Shown here piece after piece: positions 53,985 through 64,000 of a stretch of DNA of 64,000 nt; within the stretch, counting starts at the first letter, position 1, and every line of letters starts with the position of its first letter. The notes under the pieces were generated by a model, which made no database searches, was not told the origin of the DNA, and saw only the letters and a program-made list of their open reading frames with translations. Where the stretch lies: contig CACIST010000001.1 in the NCBI GenBank assembly GCA_902589395.1, positions 186,001 through 250,000 of the forward strand, read 5' to 3'. Both the position numbers and the translations under genes were made by a program. This DNA comes from an uncultured Pelagibacteraceae bacterium. GTDB taxonomy: Bacteria; Pseudomonadota; Alphaproteobacteria; Pelagibacterales; Pelagibacteraceae.

Positions 53985-55900
53985 TGCCAAACATAATACT
54001 ACCTGACGGAAAAAAAATTAACTTCGAAAAAAGTATATCAGGTTTTGAGGTTGCAAAAAAAATTAGTAAATCTCTTTCAAAGCAAGCTTTGTTAATGAGC
54101 GTTGATGGAGAATTAAAAGATTTAAATCATAACATTTCTAAAGACTCCTCAATAAAGATATTTACATCAAAAGATAAAGAAGGTTTAGAGACTATAAGAC
54201 ATGACACTGCACATATTCTTGCTATGGCAGTTCAAGAATTATTTCCAGGGACACAAGTTACAATAGGACCAGTTATTGAGGATGGTTTTTATTATGATTT
54301 TGCAAGAAAAGAACCTTTTACGACAGAAGATTTAGAAAAAATTGAAAATAAAATGAAACAAATAGTAGATCGAGATGAAAAAACTTACAGAGAGGTCTGG
54401 AAAAGAAATGATGCAATTGAGCATTTTAAAAAAAAGGGAGAAATATACAAAGCTGAAATAATTGAAAGTATTCCAGAAGGAGAAGATGTGTCTTTATATT
54501 TCCATGGAGATTGGCATGATTTATGTAGAGGCCCTCACTTAAGTTCAACTGGTAAAATTGGAAAATATTTTAAATTAACAAAAGTCTCAGGTGCTTACTG
54601 GAGAGGTGACTCTAATAATGAAATGTTGCAAAGAGTTTATGGAACAAGTTGGTCTACTCAAAAAGAATTAGACGATTATTTAAATAGAATAGAAGAGGCT
54701 GAAAAAAGAGATCATAGAAAAATAGGAAAAGAAATGGATTTATTTCATTTTAGAGAAGAGAGTCCTGGATCTGTATTTTGGCATCAAAAAGGATGGAGCT
54801 TATTCCAAAAACTTATTTCATATATGAGAATGAAACAAGAAACAGCAGGGTATCAGGAAATAAATACTCCAGAAATATTAGATCGTTCACTGTGGGAGAA
54901 ATCTGGTCATTGGGAAAAATTCGGCGCCAATATGTATACTTCTACTACACCTGATGAAAAAGTATTTGCAATAAAACCTATGAATTGTCCAGGTTGCGTT
55001 CAAGTTTTTAATCAAGGTTTAAAAAGTTATCGAGATTTACCACTTAAAATGTCAGAATTTGGAAAGGTTCATAGATATGAACCATCAGGGGCGCTTCACG
55101 GATTATTGCGTGTTAGAGCTTTCACTCAAGATGATGCACATATTTTTTGCACCGAGGAACAAATTACTGAAGAATGTTTAAGTGTAACTAATTTAATTTT
55201 GGAAATTTATAAGGATTTAGGATTTGAAGACGTAATTTTAAAATATTCTGATAGACCAGAATTAAGAGTTGGTGACGATCAAGTTTGGGATAAATCAGAG
55301 GCTGCTTTACTAGAAGCAATTAAAGCAACAAAATTAGAATATTCTATTAACAAGGGCGAAGGAGCTTTTTATGGTCCAAAAATAGAATTTGTTTTAAGAG
55401 ATGCGATTGGAAGGGATTGGCAATGTGGAACTTTGCAAGTAGATTTAAACTTACCAGGTAGATTAGGTGCCTCATTTGTTGATAGCGATGGAAATAAAAA
55501 AGTTCCTGTAATGCTTCACCGAGCTTTATTTGGGTCATTAGAAAGGTTTATCGGAATTTTAATTGAAAATTATTCAGGGAAATTACCTTTTTGGCTATGC
55601 CCCATTCAAACAATAGTGATCCCTATCTCGAGTGATTTCGATGATTATGCAAAAGAAGTAAACAGTCAGTTAAAAAAAGTTGGGCTTTCTTCTGAAGTAG
55701 ATTTAAAAAATCATAATTTAAATTATAAAATTAGAGAACATTCATTAACTAAAGTGCCATTGTTGCTAATATGTGGAAAAAAAGAAGTTGACAGTAACAC
55801 AGTAACTATTAGACAATTGGATTCTAAAAAACAAGAAACTATGGACTTAAAAAAATTCTTACAAAAATACTCTGCTCTTAACAAAGCACCTTCAATTTAG
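53984..55900 (+). CDS. thrS: Threonyl-tRNA synthetase
   Basis: Class II aminoacyl-tRNA synthetase, 638 residues. N-terminal TGS domain (1-60), editing domain with HDTAHILAM near residue 72 and HGDWHDLCRGPH, then the catalytic core with zinc Cys in MNCPGC and motif 2/3 elements (RYEPSGALHGLLRVR; MLHRALFGSLERFIGI), and the anticodon-binding domain. It heads thrS-infC-rpmI-rplT-pheS-pheT, the standard cluster. Its start overlaps the preceding gene. Confidence 0.98.
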   Translation: MPNIILPDGKKINFEKSISGFEVAKKISKSLSKQALLMSVDGELKDLNHNISKDSSIKIFTSKDKEGLETIRHDTAHILAMAVQELFPGTQVTIGPVIEDGFYYDFARKEPFTTEDLEKIENKMKQIVDRDEKTYREVWKRNDAIEHFKKKGEIYKAEIIESIPEGEDVSLYFHGDWHDLCRGPHLSSTGKIGKYFKLTKVSGAYWRGDSNNEMLQRVYGTSWSTQKELDDYLNRIEEAEKRDHRKIGKEMDLFHFREESPGSVFWHQKGWSLFQKLISYMRMKQETAGYQEINTPEILDRSLWEKSGHWEKFGANMYTSTTPDEKVFAIKPMNCPGCVQVFNQGLKSYRDLPLKMSEFGKVHRYEPSGALHGLLRVRAFTQDDAHIFCTEEQITEECLSVTNLILEIYKDLGFEDVILKYSDRPELRVGDDQVWDKSEAALLEAIKATKLEYSINKGEGAFYGPKIEFVLRDAIGRDWQCGTLQVDLNLPGRLGASFVDSDGNKKVPVMLHRALFGSLERFIGILIENYSGKLPFWLCPIQTIVIPISSDFDDYAKEVNSQLKKVGLSSEVDLKNHNLNYKIREHSLTKVPLLLICGKKEVDSNTVTIRQLDSKKQETMDLKKFLQKYSALNKAPSI

Positions 55901-56445
55901 TGGCAGATTTTAAACAAAACTACTTTCAGAGAAGAACAAAATCTAGAGGCCCTAGAACAAATCAAAGAATAACTTCACAAGATGTTCAAGTTATCGCAAG
56001 CGATGGTGATAATTTAGGAATTCTAAATTTACAAGATGCTATTAGTAGAGCCAAGGAAGAAGGTTTAGATTTAATCGAAATAGCTCCGAATGCAAAACCT
56101 CCTGTGTGTAAAATTATGGATATGGGAAAATATAAATATGATGCACAAAAAAAAGCTAATAAAGCAAAGAAAAAGCAAAAAAAGATTGAGTTAAAAGAAA
56201 TTAAATTAAGACCAGTTACAGAAGTACATGATTATACTTTTAAAATAAAAAATGCCCAAAAATTTATTGCTAAAGGAGATAAAGTAAAATTTACAATAAG
56301 GTTTAAAGGAAGAGAATTACAGCACTCAAGCTTAGGTAATGAATTGATGGATAAGATCAAACAGGATATGGAGACCGTAGGGAGAGTTGAGCTTCAGCCT
56401 AAGTTTGATGGCAAACAAATGATTATGGTTATCCAGCCTTTATAA
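55900..56445 (+). CDS. infC: Translation initiation factor IF-3
   Basis: Prevents premature subunit joining and checks the start codon; 181 residues. N-domain with INxQ-like QRITSQDVQVIASDGDNLGILNL, linker of Lys-rich residues, C-domain with LRPVTEVHDYTFKIKNAQKF. The start is GTG at 55900, overlapping the thrS TAG by one base. E. coli infC uses the rare AUU for autoregulation; here a common alternative codon plus direct coupling to thrS replaces it. Confidence 0.97.
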   Translation: MADFKQNYFQRRTKSRGPRTNQRITSQDVQVIASDGDNLGILNLQDAISRAKEEGLDLIEIAPNAKPPVCKIMDMGKYKYDAQKKANKAKKKQKKIELKEIKLRPVTEVHDYTFKIKNAQKFIAKGDKVKFTIRFKGRELQHSSLGNELMDKIKQDMETVGRVELQPKFDGKQMIMVIQPL

Positions 56446-56500
56446 GCCTTATTTCTGGTTGTAAATTAATATTAATATTTGTATAACCCCCACAAAAATT

Positions 56501-56707
56501 ATGCCTAAATTAAAAACAAAAAGTTCAGCCAAAAAGAGATTCAAAATTTCAGCTAAAGGAAAAGTAATAACTGCTCAAGCTGGTAAAAGACATGGTATGA
56601 TTAAACGAACAAACTCACAAATTAGAAAGCAAAGAGGTACTACGGTAATGTCAAAACAAGATGGAAAGATTGTTAAATCTTATATGCCGTACAACCTAAG
56701 AGGATAA
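56501..56707 (+). CDS. rpmI: 50S ribosomal protein L35
   Basis: 68-residue basic protein: [37 protein letters not shown], ending YMPYNLRG. It is directly upstream of rplT in the usual order. Confidence 0.97.
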   Translation: MPKLKTKSSAKKRFKISAKGKVITAQAGKRHGMIKRTNSQIRKQRGTTVMSKQDGKIVKSYMPYNLRG

Positions 56708-56708
56708 T

Positions 56709-57065
56709 ATGGCTAGAGTAAAAAGAGGTGTAACAAGCAGAGCTAAACACAAAAAAGTATTAAAAGCTGTTAAGGGTCAATGGGGAAGAAGAAAGAATAC
56801 TATAAGAGTGGCTAGGCAGGCCATGGAAAAAGCTATGCAGTATGCTTATAGAGATAGAAGAAATAAAAAAAGAGACTTCAAATCACTTTGGATACAAAGA
56901 ATTAATGCTGGGGTTAGATCAGAGGGTTTAACATATTCTAAATTTATAAATGGCCTAAGTAAAACAGGTATTAAAATAGATAGAAAAATACTCGCTGAAA
57001 TAGCTTACGATAACCCAGAAGCATTTAAAACTATAGTTAAAAAAGCTCAAGCAGCGTTAAATTAA
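56709..57065 (+). CDS. rplT: 50S ribosomal protein L20
   Basis: 118-residue 23S rRNA-binding assembly protein: [41 protein letters not shown] and [13 protein letters not shown]. It follows rpmI by 1 nt. In E. coli L20 represses this operon at a leader site; no such leader is obvious in the 55-bp infC-rpmI gap. Confidence 0.97.
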   Translation: MARVKRGVTSRAKHKKVLKAVKGQWGRRKNTIRVARQAMEKAMQYAYRDRRNKKRDFKSLWIQRINAGVRSEGLTYSKFINGLSKTGIKIDRKILAEIAYDNPEAFKTIVKKAQAALN

Positions 57066-57108
57066 TTTTCATTGTTGTTTTTCTAGAGTTAACAAATATT
57101 CTACGAAT

Positions 57109-58176
57109 ATGTCCGATATAAAAAAAATTAAAGACGTATATTTAAATAAATTAGACAGTGATTTAAATATTGAAAATTTAAATCAAATTAAAACAGAATT
57201 ATTTGGTAAAAATGGACAGATTTCTAATTCTTTTAAATCATTAGGATCATTACCAACTGATGACAGAAAAAAATTTGCATCAGAATTAAATTCAATAAAA
57301 GATGAACTACAAGATAAAATAAATTTTAAACTTCAAGAAATTGAAACAAAAGAAATTAATTCTAAGCTTGAAAATGAAAAAGTAGATGTAACTTTACCTG
57401 AAAGAGAAATTAATCAAGGAAAGATACATCCTGTTTCGCAAGTAATAGATGAAATATCTTCAATATTTTCTGAAATTGGCTTTAGTGTTGAAGAGGGTCC
57501 AGATATTGAGAACGAGCATTATAATTTTACGGCATTAAATACCCCAGATAATCATCCAGCAAGAGATATGCATGACACTTTTTATTTAGACGATAATAAA
57601 GAATTATTACTAAGGACTCATACTTCTCCAGTACAAATTAGAACAATGTTAAATGGAAAACCGCCATTTAAAATTATAGCTCCAGGCAGAACATACAGAT
57701 CAGATAGCGATCAAACTCATTCTCCAATGTTCCATCAAGTTGAAGGACTTCACATTGATAAAGATACTAATATGGGCCATCTAAAAGGATGCTTAAACTA
57801 TTTTATAAAATCATTTTTTGAAGTGGATAAAATAAAAATGAGATTTAGACCAAGCCACTTTCCTTTTACTGAGCCATCTGCAGAAGTTGACATTGGCTAT
57901 GAGTTGAAAGATGGGAAAATAGTAATTGGCGAAGGAGATAAATGGTTAGAAATTCTAGGTTGTGGGATGGTACACCCAAATGTTCTTAAAAATGTAAAAG
58001 TAAATCCAGATAAATATCAAGGTTATGCTTTTGGGATTGGAATAGATAGATTAGGAATGCTTAAGTATGGAATAAACGATTTAAGAGCTTTTTTTGAGAC
58101 TGACTATAGGTGGCTTAACCATTTTGGTTTTGATCCATTAGATGTACCATCAAATTATAGAGGCCTTAGCAGATGA
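57109..58176 (+). CDS. pheS: Phenylalanyl-tRNA synthetase alpha subunit
   Basis: Catalytic subunit of the alpha2beta2 enzyme, 355 residues. N-terminal coiled-coil region binds tRNA; class II motifs include [28 protein letters not shown] and the terminal [18 protein letters not shown]. It overlaps pheT by 4 nt (ATGA). Confidence 0.97.
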   Translation: MSDIKKIKDVYLNKLDSDLNIENLNQIKTELFGKNGQISNSFKSLGSLPTDDRKKFASELNSIKDELQDKINFKLQEIETKEINSKLENEKVDVTLPEREINQGKIHPVSQVIDEISSIFSEIGFSVEEGPDIENEHYNFTALNTPDNHPARDMHDTFYLDDNKELLLRTHTSPVQIRTMLNGKPPFKIIAPGRTYRSDSDQTHSPMFHQVEGLHIDKDTNMGHLKGCLNYFIKSFFEVDKIKMRFRPSHFPFTEPSAEVDIGYELKDGKIVIGEGDKWLEILGCGMVHPNVLKNVKVNPDKYQGYAFGIGIDRLGMLKYGINDLRAFFETDYRWLNHFGFDPLDVPSNYRGLSR

Positions 58177-60581
58177 AATTTACAATAGGCTGGTTAAAAG
58201 AGCATCTCGATACTAAAAAAAAAGATAGTGAATTAATTGAAAAATTAACAGATGTTGGGCTTGAAGTTGAAAGTTTTGAAAATTTAAATTCTGATTTAGA
58301 CAATTTTAAAGTAGCAAAAATAATTAATGCTGAACAGCACCCTAATGCAGACAGACTTAGAATATGTGATGTTGATATTGGCCAAGAAAATACTGTTAAA
58401 GTAGTATGCGGAGCACCAAATGCTAAAAAAGATCTTTTAACTGTATACGCAGGTCCAGGATCAATAATTCCAAAAAATAATATTAAACTTACAATCAGTA
58501 AGATTAGAGGGGTTACTTCCCATGGGATGTTATGCTCTGAATCTGAATTGAATTTATCAGATGAAAGTGAGGGAATAACAGAACTAAAAACAAATAAATA
58601 TTTTGATAAAATAGGAGAAAATTTTTTCAAAAATAAAAATGAGAAAGTTGTAGATTTATCAATCACACCTAATCGTCCTGATTGCCTGGGGGTAAGAGGT
58701 ATAGCGAGAGATCTTGCAGCTGCTGGAGCTGGCAAATTAAAGAATATTTCCAACAAAAATATAAAAAAAAATGGATCTCAAACAATCAAAGTTTCAATTT
58801 CAAAACAGAAAAATCAAGGTTGTACTGTTTTTGGTAGTTGCTTAATCACAGGTGTTACAAATAAAGAAAGTCCAAAATGGCTGAAAGAAAAAATTATTTC
58901 ACTTGGTCAAAAACCAATTTCAGCAATTGTTGACATTACAAATTATGTAATGTTAGACTTAAATAGACCACTTCATGCATATGATGCAGATAAAATTGAC
59001 AAAGAAATTGTAGTAAGAAATTCAAAAAAGGGTGAAACTTTTGAAGCCCTTGATAACAAAGAGTATAAGTTAGGTGATGATATGTGTGTTATTTCTGATA
59101 AGTCTGGAGTTTTAGGTTTGGGAGGAGTTATTGGTGGAACACGTTCTGGAACTGAAATAAATACTAAAAATATTTTATTAGAGTCAGCGTATTTTATTCC
59201 CAGATCAATTAGAAAAACTTCAAAAATATTAAATATTGATACTGATGCAAAATTCAGGTTTGAAAGGGGAATTGATCCTCAATCTATCGAATTAGGTTTG
59301 TCAAAAGCTGCTGAATTAATATCTGAGATTTGTGGTGGCAAAATAAGTAATTTTGATATTCAAAAAACTGATAAGTATGAAAAAAACAAAATAAAATTCA
59401 AACTCTCTTTATTTGAAAAAATCACTGGTTTTAAAGTAAATGATAATGAGATTGTAAAAATTTTAATTGATCTAGGATTTGAGGTTTCTAGTGAGAAATT
59501 AGAATTAGATTTAAAAATACCCACCTGGAGACCTGATATAACTCAGCCAATTGATATAGTTGAAGAAATAGTAAGAATAAAAGGATATAATAACATAGAA
59601 ACTTTAGAACCTGAAAAAACTAAATTAAAAGATACATTAAATAAACAACAAAAACTTTTTCACTTTCTACAAAGATCTGTAGCGTCAAAAGGTTATTTTG
59701 AGTCTGTAACTTGGTCATTTACAGACTCAAAAATAAATAATCTTTTTAAGGAAAATCTAAAAGAAATAAAAATAGTAAATCCAATAAGTTCAGACTTAGA
59801 TGTTTTACGAAATTCGATTTTCGCAAATTTAACTTTTTATTTAAAGAAAAATTTAGACAGAGGATTTAAGGATATTTCGTTGTTTGAAATTGGACCAATT
59901 TTTAAGAGTAGCAAGCCAGGCGATCAGCTGACAGTAATAGGAGCAATTAAATCAGGAAAAGTATCAAGGTTAAATTGGAACGAAAAAGAAAGGCCATTAG
60001 ATGTCTTTGATGTAAAAAAGGATGCTATCCAGACACTAGTCGAGGCTGGATATGACAGAAAGAGTTTCTTTATAAGAGATAAATCTCCTTCATATTATCA
60101 TCCAGGCAAATCTGGCTCGGTCTATATTGATAAGGATGATATTGAACCTGTTGCTTATTTCGGTGACATACATCCAAATATTGTTAAAAAACTTGATATA
60201 AAAACTGAAGGTCTAGTAGGTTTTGAGATTTATTTAGATCATTTAAAAGAAAATAAAATTAAACTCAAAGATCAAAAACCTAATTTTGAGTACTCTGACT
60301 ATCAAAAATCAGAAAGAGACTTTGCCTTTATAGTTGATAAAAATTTTAAAGCACAGGATTTGATTGAAATTATATCATCAATTGATCAAAATTTAATAAA
60401 GTCAATTAAAATCTTTGATATTTATGAAGGTGAAAATATTCCGGACAATAAAAAATCAATAGCTATCAACGTTATTATTCAATCATCTGAAAAAACACTT
60501 GAAGAGAGTGATCTTGAAAAAATTAATAAATTAATTATTTCAACTGTCGAAACTAAGTCTGGGGCAAAAATTAGATCCTAA
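58173..60581 (+). CDS. pheT: Phenylalanyl-tRNA synthetase beta subunit
   Basis: Second PheRS subunit, 802 residues. An EMAP-like tRNA-binding OB domain (about 40-150), the B3/B4 editing region with [23 protein letters not shown]-type sequence, the B5 domain and the class II-like core, and a C-terminal anticodon-binding FDX-ACB domain (about 710-802) are present in order. It is followed without gap by lepA. Confidence 0.97.
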   Translation: MKFTIGWLKEHLDTKKKDSELIEKLTDVGLEVESFENLNSDLDNFKVAKIINAEQHPNADRLRICDVDIGQENTVKVVCGAPNAKKDLLTVYAGPGSIIPKNNIKLTISKIRGVTSHGMLCSESELNLSDESEGITELKTNKYFDKIGENFFKNKNEKVVDLSITPNRPDCLGVRGIARDLAAAGAGKLKNISNKNIKKNGSQTIKVSISKQKNQGCTVFGSCLITGVTNKESPKWLKEKIISLGQKPISAIVDITNYVMLDLNRPLHAYDADKIDKEIVVRNSKKGETFEALDNKEYKLGDDMCVISDKSGVLGLGGVIGGTRSGTEINTKNILLESAYFIPRSIRKTSKILNIDTDAKFRFERGIDPQSIELGLSKAAELISEICGGKISNFDIQKTDKYEKNKIKFKLSLFEKITGFKVNDNEIVKILIDLGFEVSSEKLELDLKIPTWRPDITQPIDIVEEIVRIKGYNNIETLEPEKTKLKDTLNKQQKLFHFLQRSVASKGYFESVTWSFTDSKINNLFKENLKEIKIVNPISSDLDVLRNSIFANLTFYLKKNLDRGFKDISLFEIGPIFKSSKPGDQLTVIGAIKSGKVSRLNWNEKERPLDVFDVKKDAIQTLVEAGYDRKSFFIRDKSPSYYHPGKSGSVYIDKDDIEPVAYFGDIHPNIVKKLDIKTEGLVGFEIYLDHLKENKIKLKDQKPNFEYSDYQKSERDFAFIVDKNFKAQDLIEIISSIDQNLIKSIKIFDIYEGENIPDNKKSIAINVIIQSSEKTLEESDLEKINKLIISTVETKSGAKIRS

Positions 60582-62393
60582 ATGTCTTCAGAAATAGATA
60601 ATATAAGAAATTTTGCAATTATTGCTCACATCGATCATGGTAAGTCAACTATTGCTGATAGAATTATACATAGATGCGGTGGATTGACAGACAGAGAAAT
60701 GAAGTCACAGGTTTTAGACTCCATGGATATTGAAAGAGAAAGAGGAATAACAATAAAAGCTCAAACAGTAAAATTAAATTATAAATCAAAAGATGGAAAA
60801 AATTATATTCTTAACATTATAGATACCCCAGGCCACGTTGATTTTAGTTATGAAGTTAGTAGGTCTTTATATGCTTGTGAGGGTTCGATATTAATTGTAG
60901 ATAGTACTCAAGGTGTAGAGGCTCAAACTTTAGCGAATGTTTATCAAGCTCTCGACATAAATCATGAAATAATTCCAGTTTTAAATAAAATTGATTTACC
61001 AGCGTCTGATATAGATAGAACAAATAAACAAATTGAAGATGTAATAGGAATTGATACATCTAATGCAGTCCCATGCTCTGGAAAAACAGGCCAAGGTATT
61101 GAAGAAATTTTAGAACAAATTGTACAAACTTTACCAGGACCAAAAGGTAAAAAAGATGAGAAACTAAAGTGTTTATTAGTAGATAGTTGGTATGACACTT
61201 ATCTGGGTGTAGTTATCTTAGTTAGAGTAATTGATGGGAAAATAAAAAATAATATGAAAATTAAAATGATGTCCACAAATCAGGAGTATTTTGTAGAAAA
61301 GGTTGGAGTGTTTACACCCAAGCCAAAGGATATTGATGAACTTAATTCAGGAGAGATTGGCTTCATAACAACAGGAATAAAAGTTTTATCAGAAACGAAG
61401 GTTGGAGATACAATTTGTGACGCTTCTAAACCATTACCAGAATCACTGCCTGGTTTTAAGCCAAGTAAACCAGTTGTTTTTTGTGGATTATTTCCTGTTG
61501 ATAGCTCTGAGTATCAAAAATTAAAAGATGGATTGGCTAAACTTAAATTAAATGATTCTAGTTTTTCTTTTGAGCCCGAGTCTTCTTCAGCTTTGGGATT
61601 AGGTTTTAGATGTGGTTTTTTAGGTTTGTTACATTTAGAAATTGTTACTGAAAGACTAGAAAGAGAATTTGATATTAATCTATTAACTACAACTCCAGGT
61701 GTTGTATATAAAATTCATATGAACAATGGAGAGGTAAAAGATCTTCAAAACCCGTCAAGTTTGCCAGATCCAACTTTGATAAAATTTATTGAAGAACCAT
61801 GGATCAAAGCAACAATTATTACACCAGATCAATACTTAGGACCTATAATAAAAATATGTCAGGATAAAAGAGGGGTTCAAATAAACTTAAGTTACTCAGG
61901 AAATAGAGCTGTTGTAAATTACGAATTACCTTTAAACGAAGTTGTGTTTGATTTTAACGATAGATTAAAATCAATGACAAGTGGATATGCAAGTTTTGAT
62001 TATGAAATAATCGGTCATAGAGAGGGAGATCTTGTTAAGATGGGTATTCTTGTTAATACTGAACCAGTGGACGCTTTAGCTATGATGATTCATAAAGATT
62101 TTGCTCAAAAAACTGGACGTGAGGTCTGTGAAAAATTAAAAGATTTGATACCAAGACATAATTTTATGATACCAGTTCAAGCGGCAATTGGTGGAAAGAT
62201 TATTGCAAGAGAAACAATTAAGGGTTTTAAAAAAGATGTTTTAACAAAAATTCACGGTGGTGGAGCTACAGACAGAAAAAGAAAGTTACTTGAAAAACAA
62301 AAAAAAGGGAAAGCAAGAGCTAAACAATTTGGAAAAGTTGAAATACCCCAGGAAGCATTTATTGGTGTTCTTAAAATTTCTAAAGAAAAATAA
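60582..62393 (+). CDS. lepA: Elongation factor 4
   Basis: Ribosome-bound GTPase that affects back-translocation or late assembly, 603 residues. G1 is AHIDHGKST (15-23), G3 DTPGHVDF, G4 NKIDLP. The C-terminal LepA-specific domain includes [21 protein letters not shown]. Its ATG directly follows the pheT stop. Confidence 0.97.
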   Translation: MSSEIDNIRNFAIIAHIDHGKSTIADRIIHRCGGLTDREMKSQVLDSMDIERERGITIKAQTVKLNYKSKDGKNYILNIIDTPGHVDFSYEVSRSLYACEGSILIVDSTQGVEAQTLANVYQALDINHEIIPVLNKIDLPASDIDRTNKQIEDVIGIDTSNAVPCSGKTGQGIEEILEQIVQTLPGPKGKKDEKLKCLLVDSWYDTYLGVVILVRVIDGKIKNNMKIKMMSTNQEYFVEKVGVFTPKPKDIDELNSGEIGFITTGIKVLSETKVGDTICDASKPLPESLPGFKPSKPVVFCGLFPVDSSEYQKLKDGLAKLKLNDSSFSFEPESSSALGLGFRCGFLGLLHLEIVTERLEREFDINLLTTTPGVVYKIHMNNGEVKDLQNPSSLPDPTLIKFIEEPWIKATIITPDQYLGPIIKICQDKRGVQINLSYSGNRAVVNYELPLNEVVFDFNDRLKSMTSGYASFDYEIIGHREGDLVKMGILVNTEPVDALAMMIHKDFAQKTGREVCEKLKDLIPRHNFMIPVQAAIGGKIIARETIKGFKKDVLTKIHGGGATDRKRKLLEKQKKGKARAKQFGKVEIPQEAFIGVLKISKEK

Positions 62394-62412
62394 TCTTTTT
62401 AAAAATAAATAA

Positions 62413-63249
62413 ATGGAAACAAAGGATGTAACATTTGTAATTGTAACTTTTAATAGCGAAAAAGTTATATTTGAATGTATTGATTTATTACCTAAAGAGT
62501 CAAAGAAAATAATAATAGAAAATTCTAATAATTTAAATTTAAAAAATTCACTTGAAAAAAAATACGAAAATTTATCGTGTTTATTAATGAACGAAAATTT
62601 AGGATATGGAAAAGGAAATAATATCGGTATTAAGCTTTCTGAAACTGAAAATGTTTTTATTTTGAATCCTGACGTAAGATTTAAAATCTCTAATTTAAAA
62701 AAATTTCTAAATATAATTAAAAATGAAAATTTTGTTATTGCAGCTCCAATTTCAAATGAGGACTCAAATATTTTTAAAAATAACCAAATTATTAAAGAAG
62801 TAAATTTTGTTAAGGGTTTTGCTATGCTATTGAATAAAAAATATTTGAGAAAGAACTATTTTGATGAAAATATTTTTTTGTACCTTGAGGAAATAGATTT
62901 GTGTAAAAGAGTAAAAAATGATGGAGGGAGAATACTTAAAGTAAATTTACCAATAGTCCATTTTGGCGGACTCTCTCATGGAGATAGAGGTAGCGAGGAA
63001 ATGGAAAAATCAAGAAATTGGCATTGGATGTGGTCAAAATTTTACTATCAGAAAAAACATTATGGATATTTAATAGGCTTGTGGTCTACTTTACCTAATT
63101 TTCTAAGCTCTTTATTAAAATATTTATTTTATAGCTTCACTAAAAATAGTAATAAAAAAAATATTTATGAGATGCGATTTTTTGGTCTTTTAAATTCATA
63201 TTTGTTAAAGAAATCTTTTTATCGTCCTAATTTGAATAAAATTAAATAG
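62413..63249 (+). CDS. Glycosyltransferase family 2, rhamnosyltransferase-like
   Basis: GT-A transferase of 278 residues: VTFVIVTFNSEKVIFECI at the nucleotide-binding strand, LNPDVRF in place of the usual DxD, and FLYLEEIDLCKRVKNDGGRI, a WbbL-like acceptor-side signature. WbbL members add rhamnose to glycan precursors; the sugar here is unknown. It ends 8 bp inside the epimerase gene on the other strand. Confidence 0.85.
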   Translation: METKDVTFVIVTFNSEKVIFECIDLLPKESKKIIIENSNNLNLKNSLEKKYENLSCLLMNENLGYGKGNNIGIKLSETENVFILNPDVRFKISNLKKFLNIIKNENFVIAAPISNEDSNIFKNNQIIKEVNFVKGFAMLLNKKYLRKNYFDENIFLYLEEIDLCKRVKNDGGRILKVNLPIVHFGGLSHGDRGSEEMEKSRNWHWMWSKFYYQKKHYGYLIGLWSTLPNFLSSLLKYLFYSFTKNSNKKNIYEMRFFGLLNSYLLKKSFYRPNLNKIK

Positions 63250-64000
63250 TTTCTTTTATCCATGTTTCAGGAGTAATTTCTGATTTAATTTCTACAGGTA
63301 AATTATAAATAAATTCTTTTGTCCCTTTATTTTTAATATAGTTCGTTGTAAGTTTTATAGAGTTTATTAATGATGTTTTAGTTTTGTAACCAAGTAATTT
63401 TCTTGCTTTTTCGGATGAGCAAGATGCTTCTTTTACTTCAAGGGGCCTTCCCTGCACATGAATAGGATCACCGTTGAACCCTGTTTCATTTGCAACTAAT
63501 TTAGCTAGGTCATTTATAGTTATTGTTTCCTCATCTGGTCCTATATTTATAATTTCTTTAGAAATATTTTTGTCTAATGCTAATTTTTCTAGGCAGAAAA
63601 TGACATCATCAATATAAGAAAAACATCTTGTTTGATTACCATCGCCATAAATTATTGAGGGTTTATTTTGAAGATTCCGATTAATGAAAATAGACATAAC
63701 ATTTCTAAATGGATCGTCATATTTCTGATTTGGCCCAACTATATTATGAGGTACAGCGATATTATAATCCATAGAATGTGTTTCGCACAATAATTTTAAA
63801 CTTTCCTCTACAGCCACTTTTGCAATTCCATATGGATCTTCTGGTTTGGGAATCATAGTTTCGTCAAATGGAGAAATTTGACTTCCATATCTCGCCATTG
63901 AAGAGCAAAAAACAAATCTTTTAACTTTATTGACTATACTAGCTGTAATTACTGATATACTCGCTTGATAGATATTCTTTGTAATAAAGTTTGGTGAAAA
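63242..64000 (-). CDS. NAD-dependent sugar-nucleotide epimerase/dehydratase (5' end outside window)
   Basis: Extended SDR protein. The frame is open from the window edge through FCSSMARYG, which holds the catalytic Ser/Thr region, to YGIAK, the YxxxK active site, and a C-terminal substrate domain (FRNVMSIFINRNLQ; GDGNQTRCFSYIDDVI). The Met at 63898 is internal; the Rossmann N-terminus lies beyond base 64000. UDP-glucose 4-epimerase and related enzymes match; the exact sugar cannot be told. With the neighbouring glycosyltransferase it points to a surface-polysaccharide region. Confidence 0.9.
   Translation of the reverse strand, partial: FSPNFITKNIYQASISVITASIVNKVKRFVFCSSMARYGSQISPFDETMIPKPEDPYGIAKVAVEESLKLLCETHSMDYNIAVPHNIVGPNQKYDDPFRNVMSIFINRNLQNKPSIIYGDGNQTRCFSYIDDVIFCLEKLALDKNISKEIINIGPDEETITINDLAKLVANETGFNGDPIHVQGRPLEVKEASCSSEKARKLLGYKTKTSLINSIKLTTNYIKNKGTKEFIYNLPVEIKSEITPETWIKETI

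Overview
This window is a dense, very AT-rich stretch of a streamlined alphaproteobacterial chromosome, most likely from the SAR11 clade (Pelagibacterales). The evidence is low G+C by eye, A/T-ending codons, intergenic gaps mostly under 100 bp, many start/stop overlaps (TAATG, ATGA), convergent genes that share their stop codons, and typical alphaproteobacterial neighbourhoods: irr next to fabA-fabB-fabI, rpsT-dnaA-dnaN, mutM divergent from ubiE-ubiB-coaBC-dut, tlpA divergent from argH-lipoprotein-lysA, and SUV3-like helicase-fdxA-carD. There are no insertion sequences, phage genes, CRISPR arrays or rRNA genes. No stretch over 300 bp lacks a gene; the longest gap is the 265 bp upstream of dnaA.

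Layout. 1-4.8 kb: translation and RNA turnover (3' part of infB, rbfA, rpsO, pnp) and a small monooxygenase-like gene. 4.8-8.0 kb, minus strand: fabA-fabB-fabI, a 51-residue membrane peptide not previously in view, and exported msrB. 8.0-11.0 kb: irr, a short rubrerythrin, a GlpC-like Fe-S protein and a DUF3501 protein, with three Irr-box-like sites. 11.0-16.1 kb, minus: SH3 protein, MoeB/ThiF-like protein, dut, coaBC, ubiB, ubiE. 16.1-20.1 kb, plus: mutM, rpsT, dnaA, dnaN. 20.1-27.0 kb: plsC, lysA, an LptM-like lipoprotein, argH, tlpA, an esterase, an HNH protein, coq7, dsbB and a YqaA-like membrane protein.

27.0-33.3 kb: tRNA-Leu followed after 7 nt by an acyl-CoA ligase, then a 27-residue Lys/Arg peptide gene with its own promoter and terminator, then (minus) carD with a Lys-rich tail, fdxA, a TerB-like gene and a SUV3-like helicase. 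33.4-38.5 kb: acetoacetyl-CoA synthetase and a TAXI-type TRAP transporter with an intercistronic hairpin. 38.5-39.1 kb, minus: tRNA-Arg, a 27-residue membrane peptide and a thioesterase. 39.2-44.3 kb: a pyruvate dehydrogenase operon in which the lipoyl domain is on E1 and absent from E2, followed by a gamma-butyrobetaine-hydroxylase-like gene. 44.3-52.8 kb: DMT transporter, uppP, gltD-gltB and a hydrolase. 52.8-62.4 kb: glycosyltransferase, thrS-infC-rpmI-rplT-pheS-pheT-lepA. 62.4-64 kb: a second glycosyltransferase and a partial sugar-nucleotide epimerase, which may be the edge of a surface-polysaccharide region.

The most notable items are the lipoyl-E1/lipoyl-less-E2 pyruvate dehydrogenase, the Lys-rich mini-protein beside a Lys-tailed CarD, the Irr-like sites around the rubrerythrin promoter, two tRNA genes that run directly into coding sequences, and the hairpin that appears to cover the ribosome-binding site of the TRAP permease. 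All functions come from reading the sequence; no database search was run.
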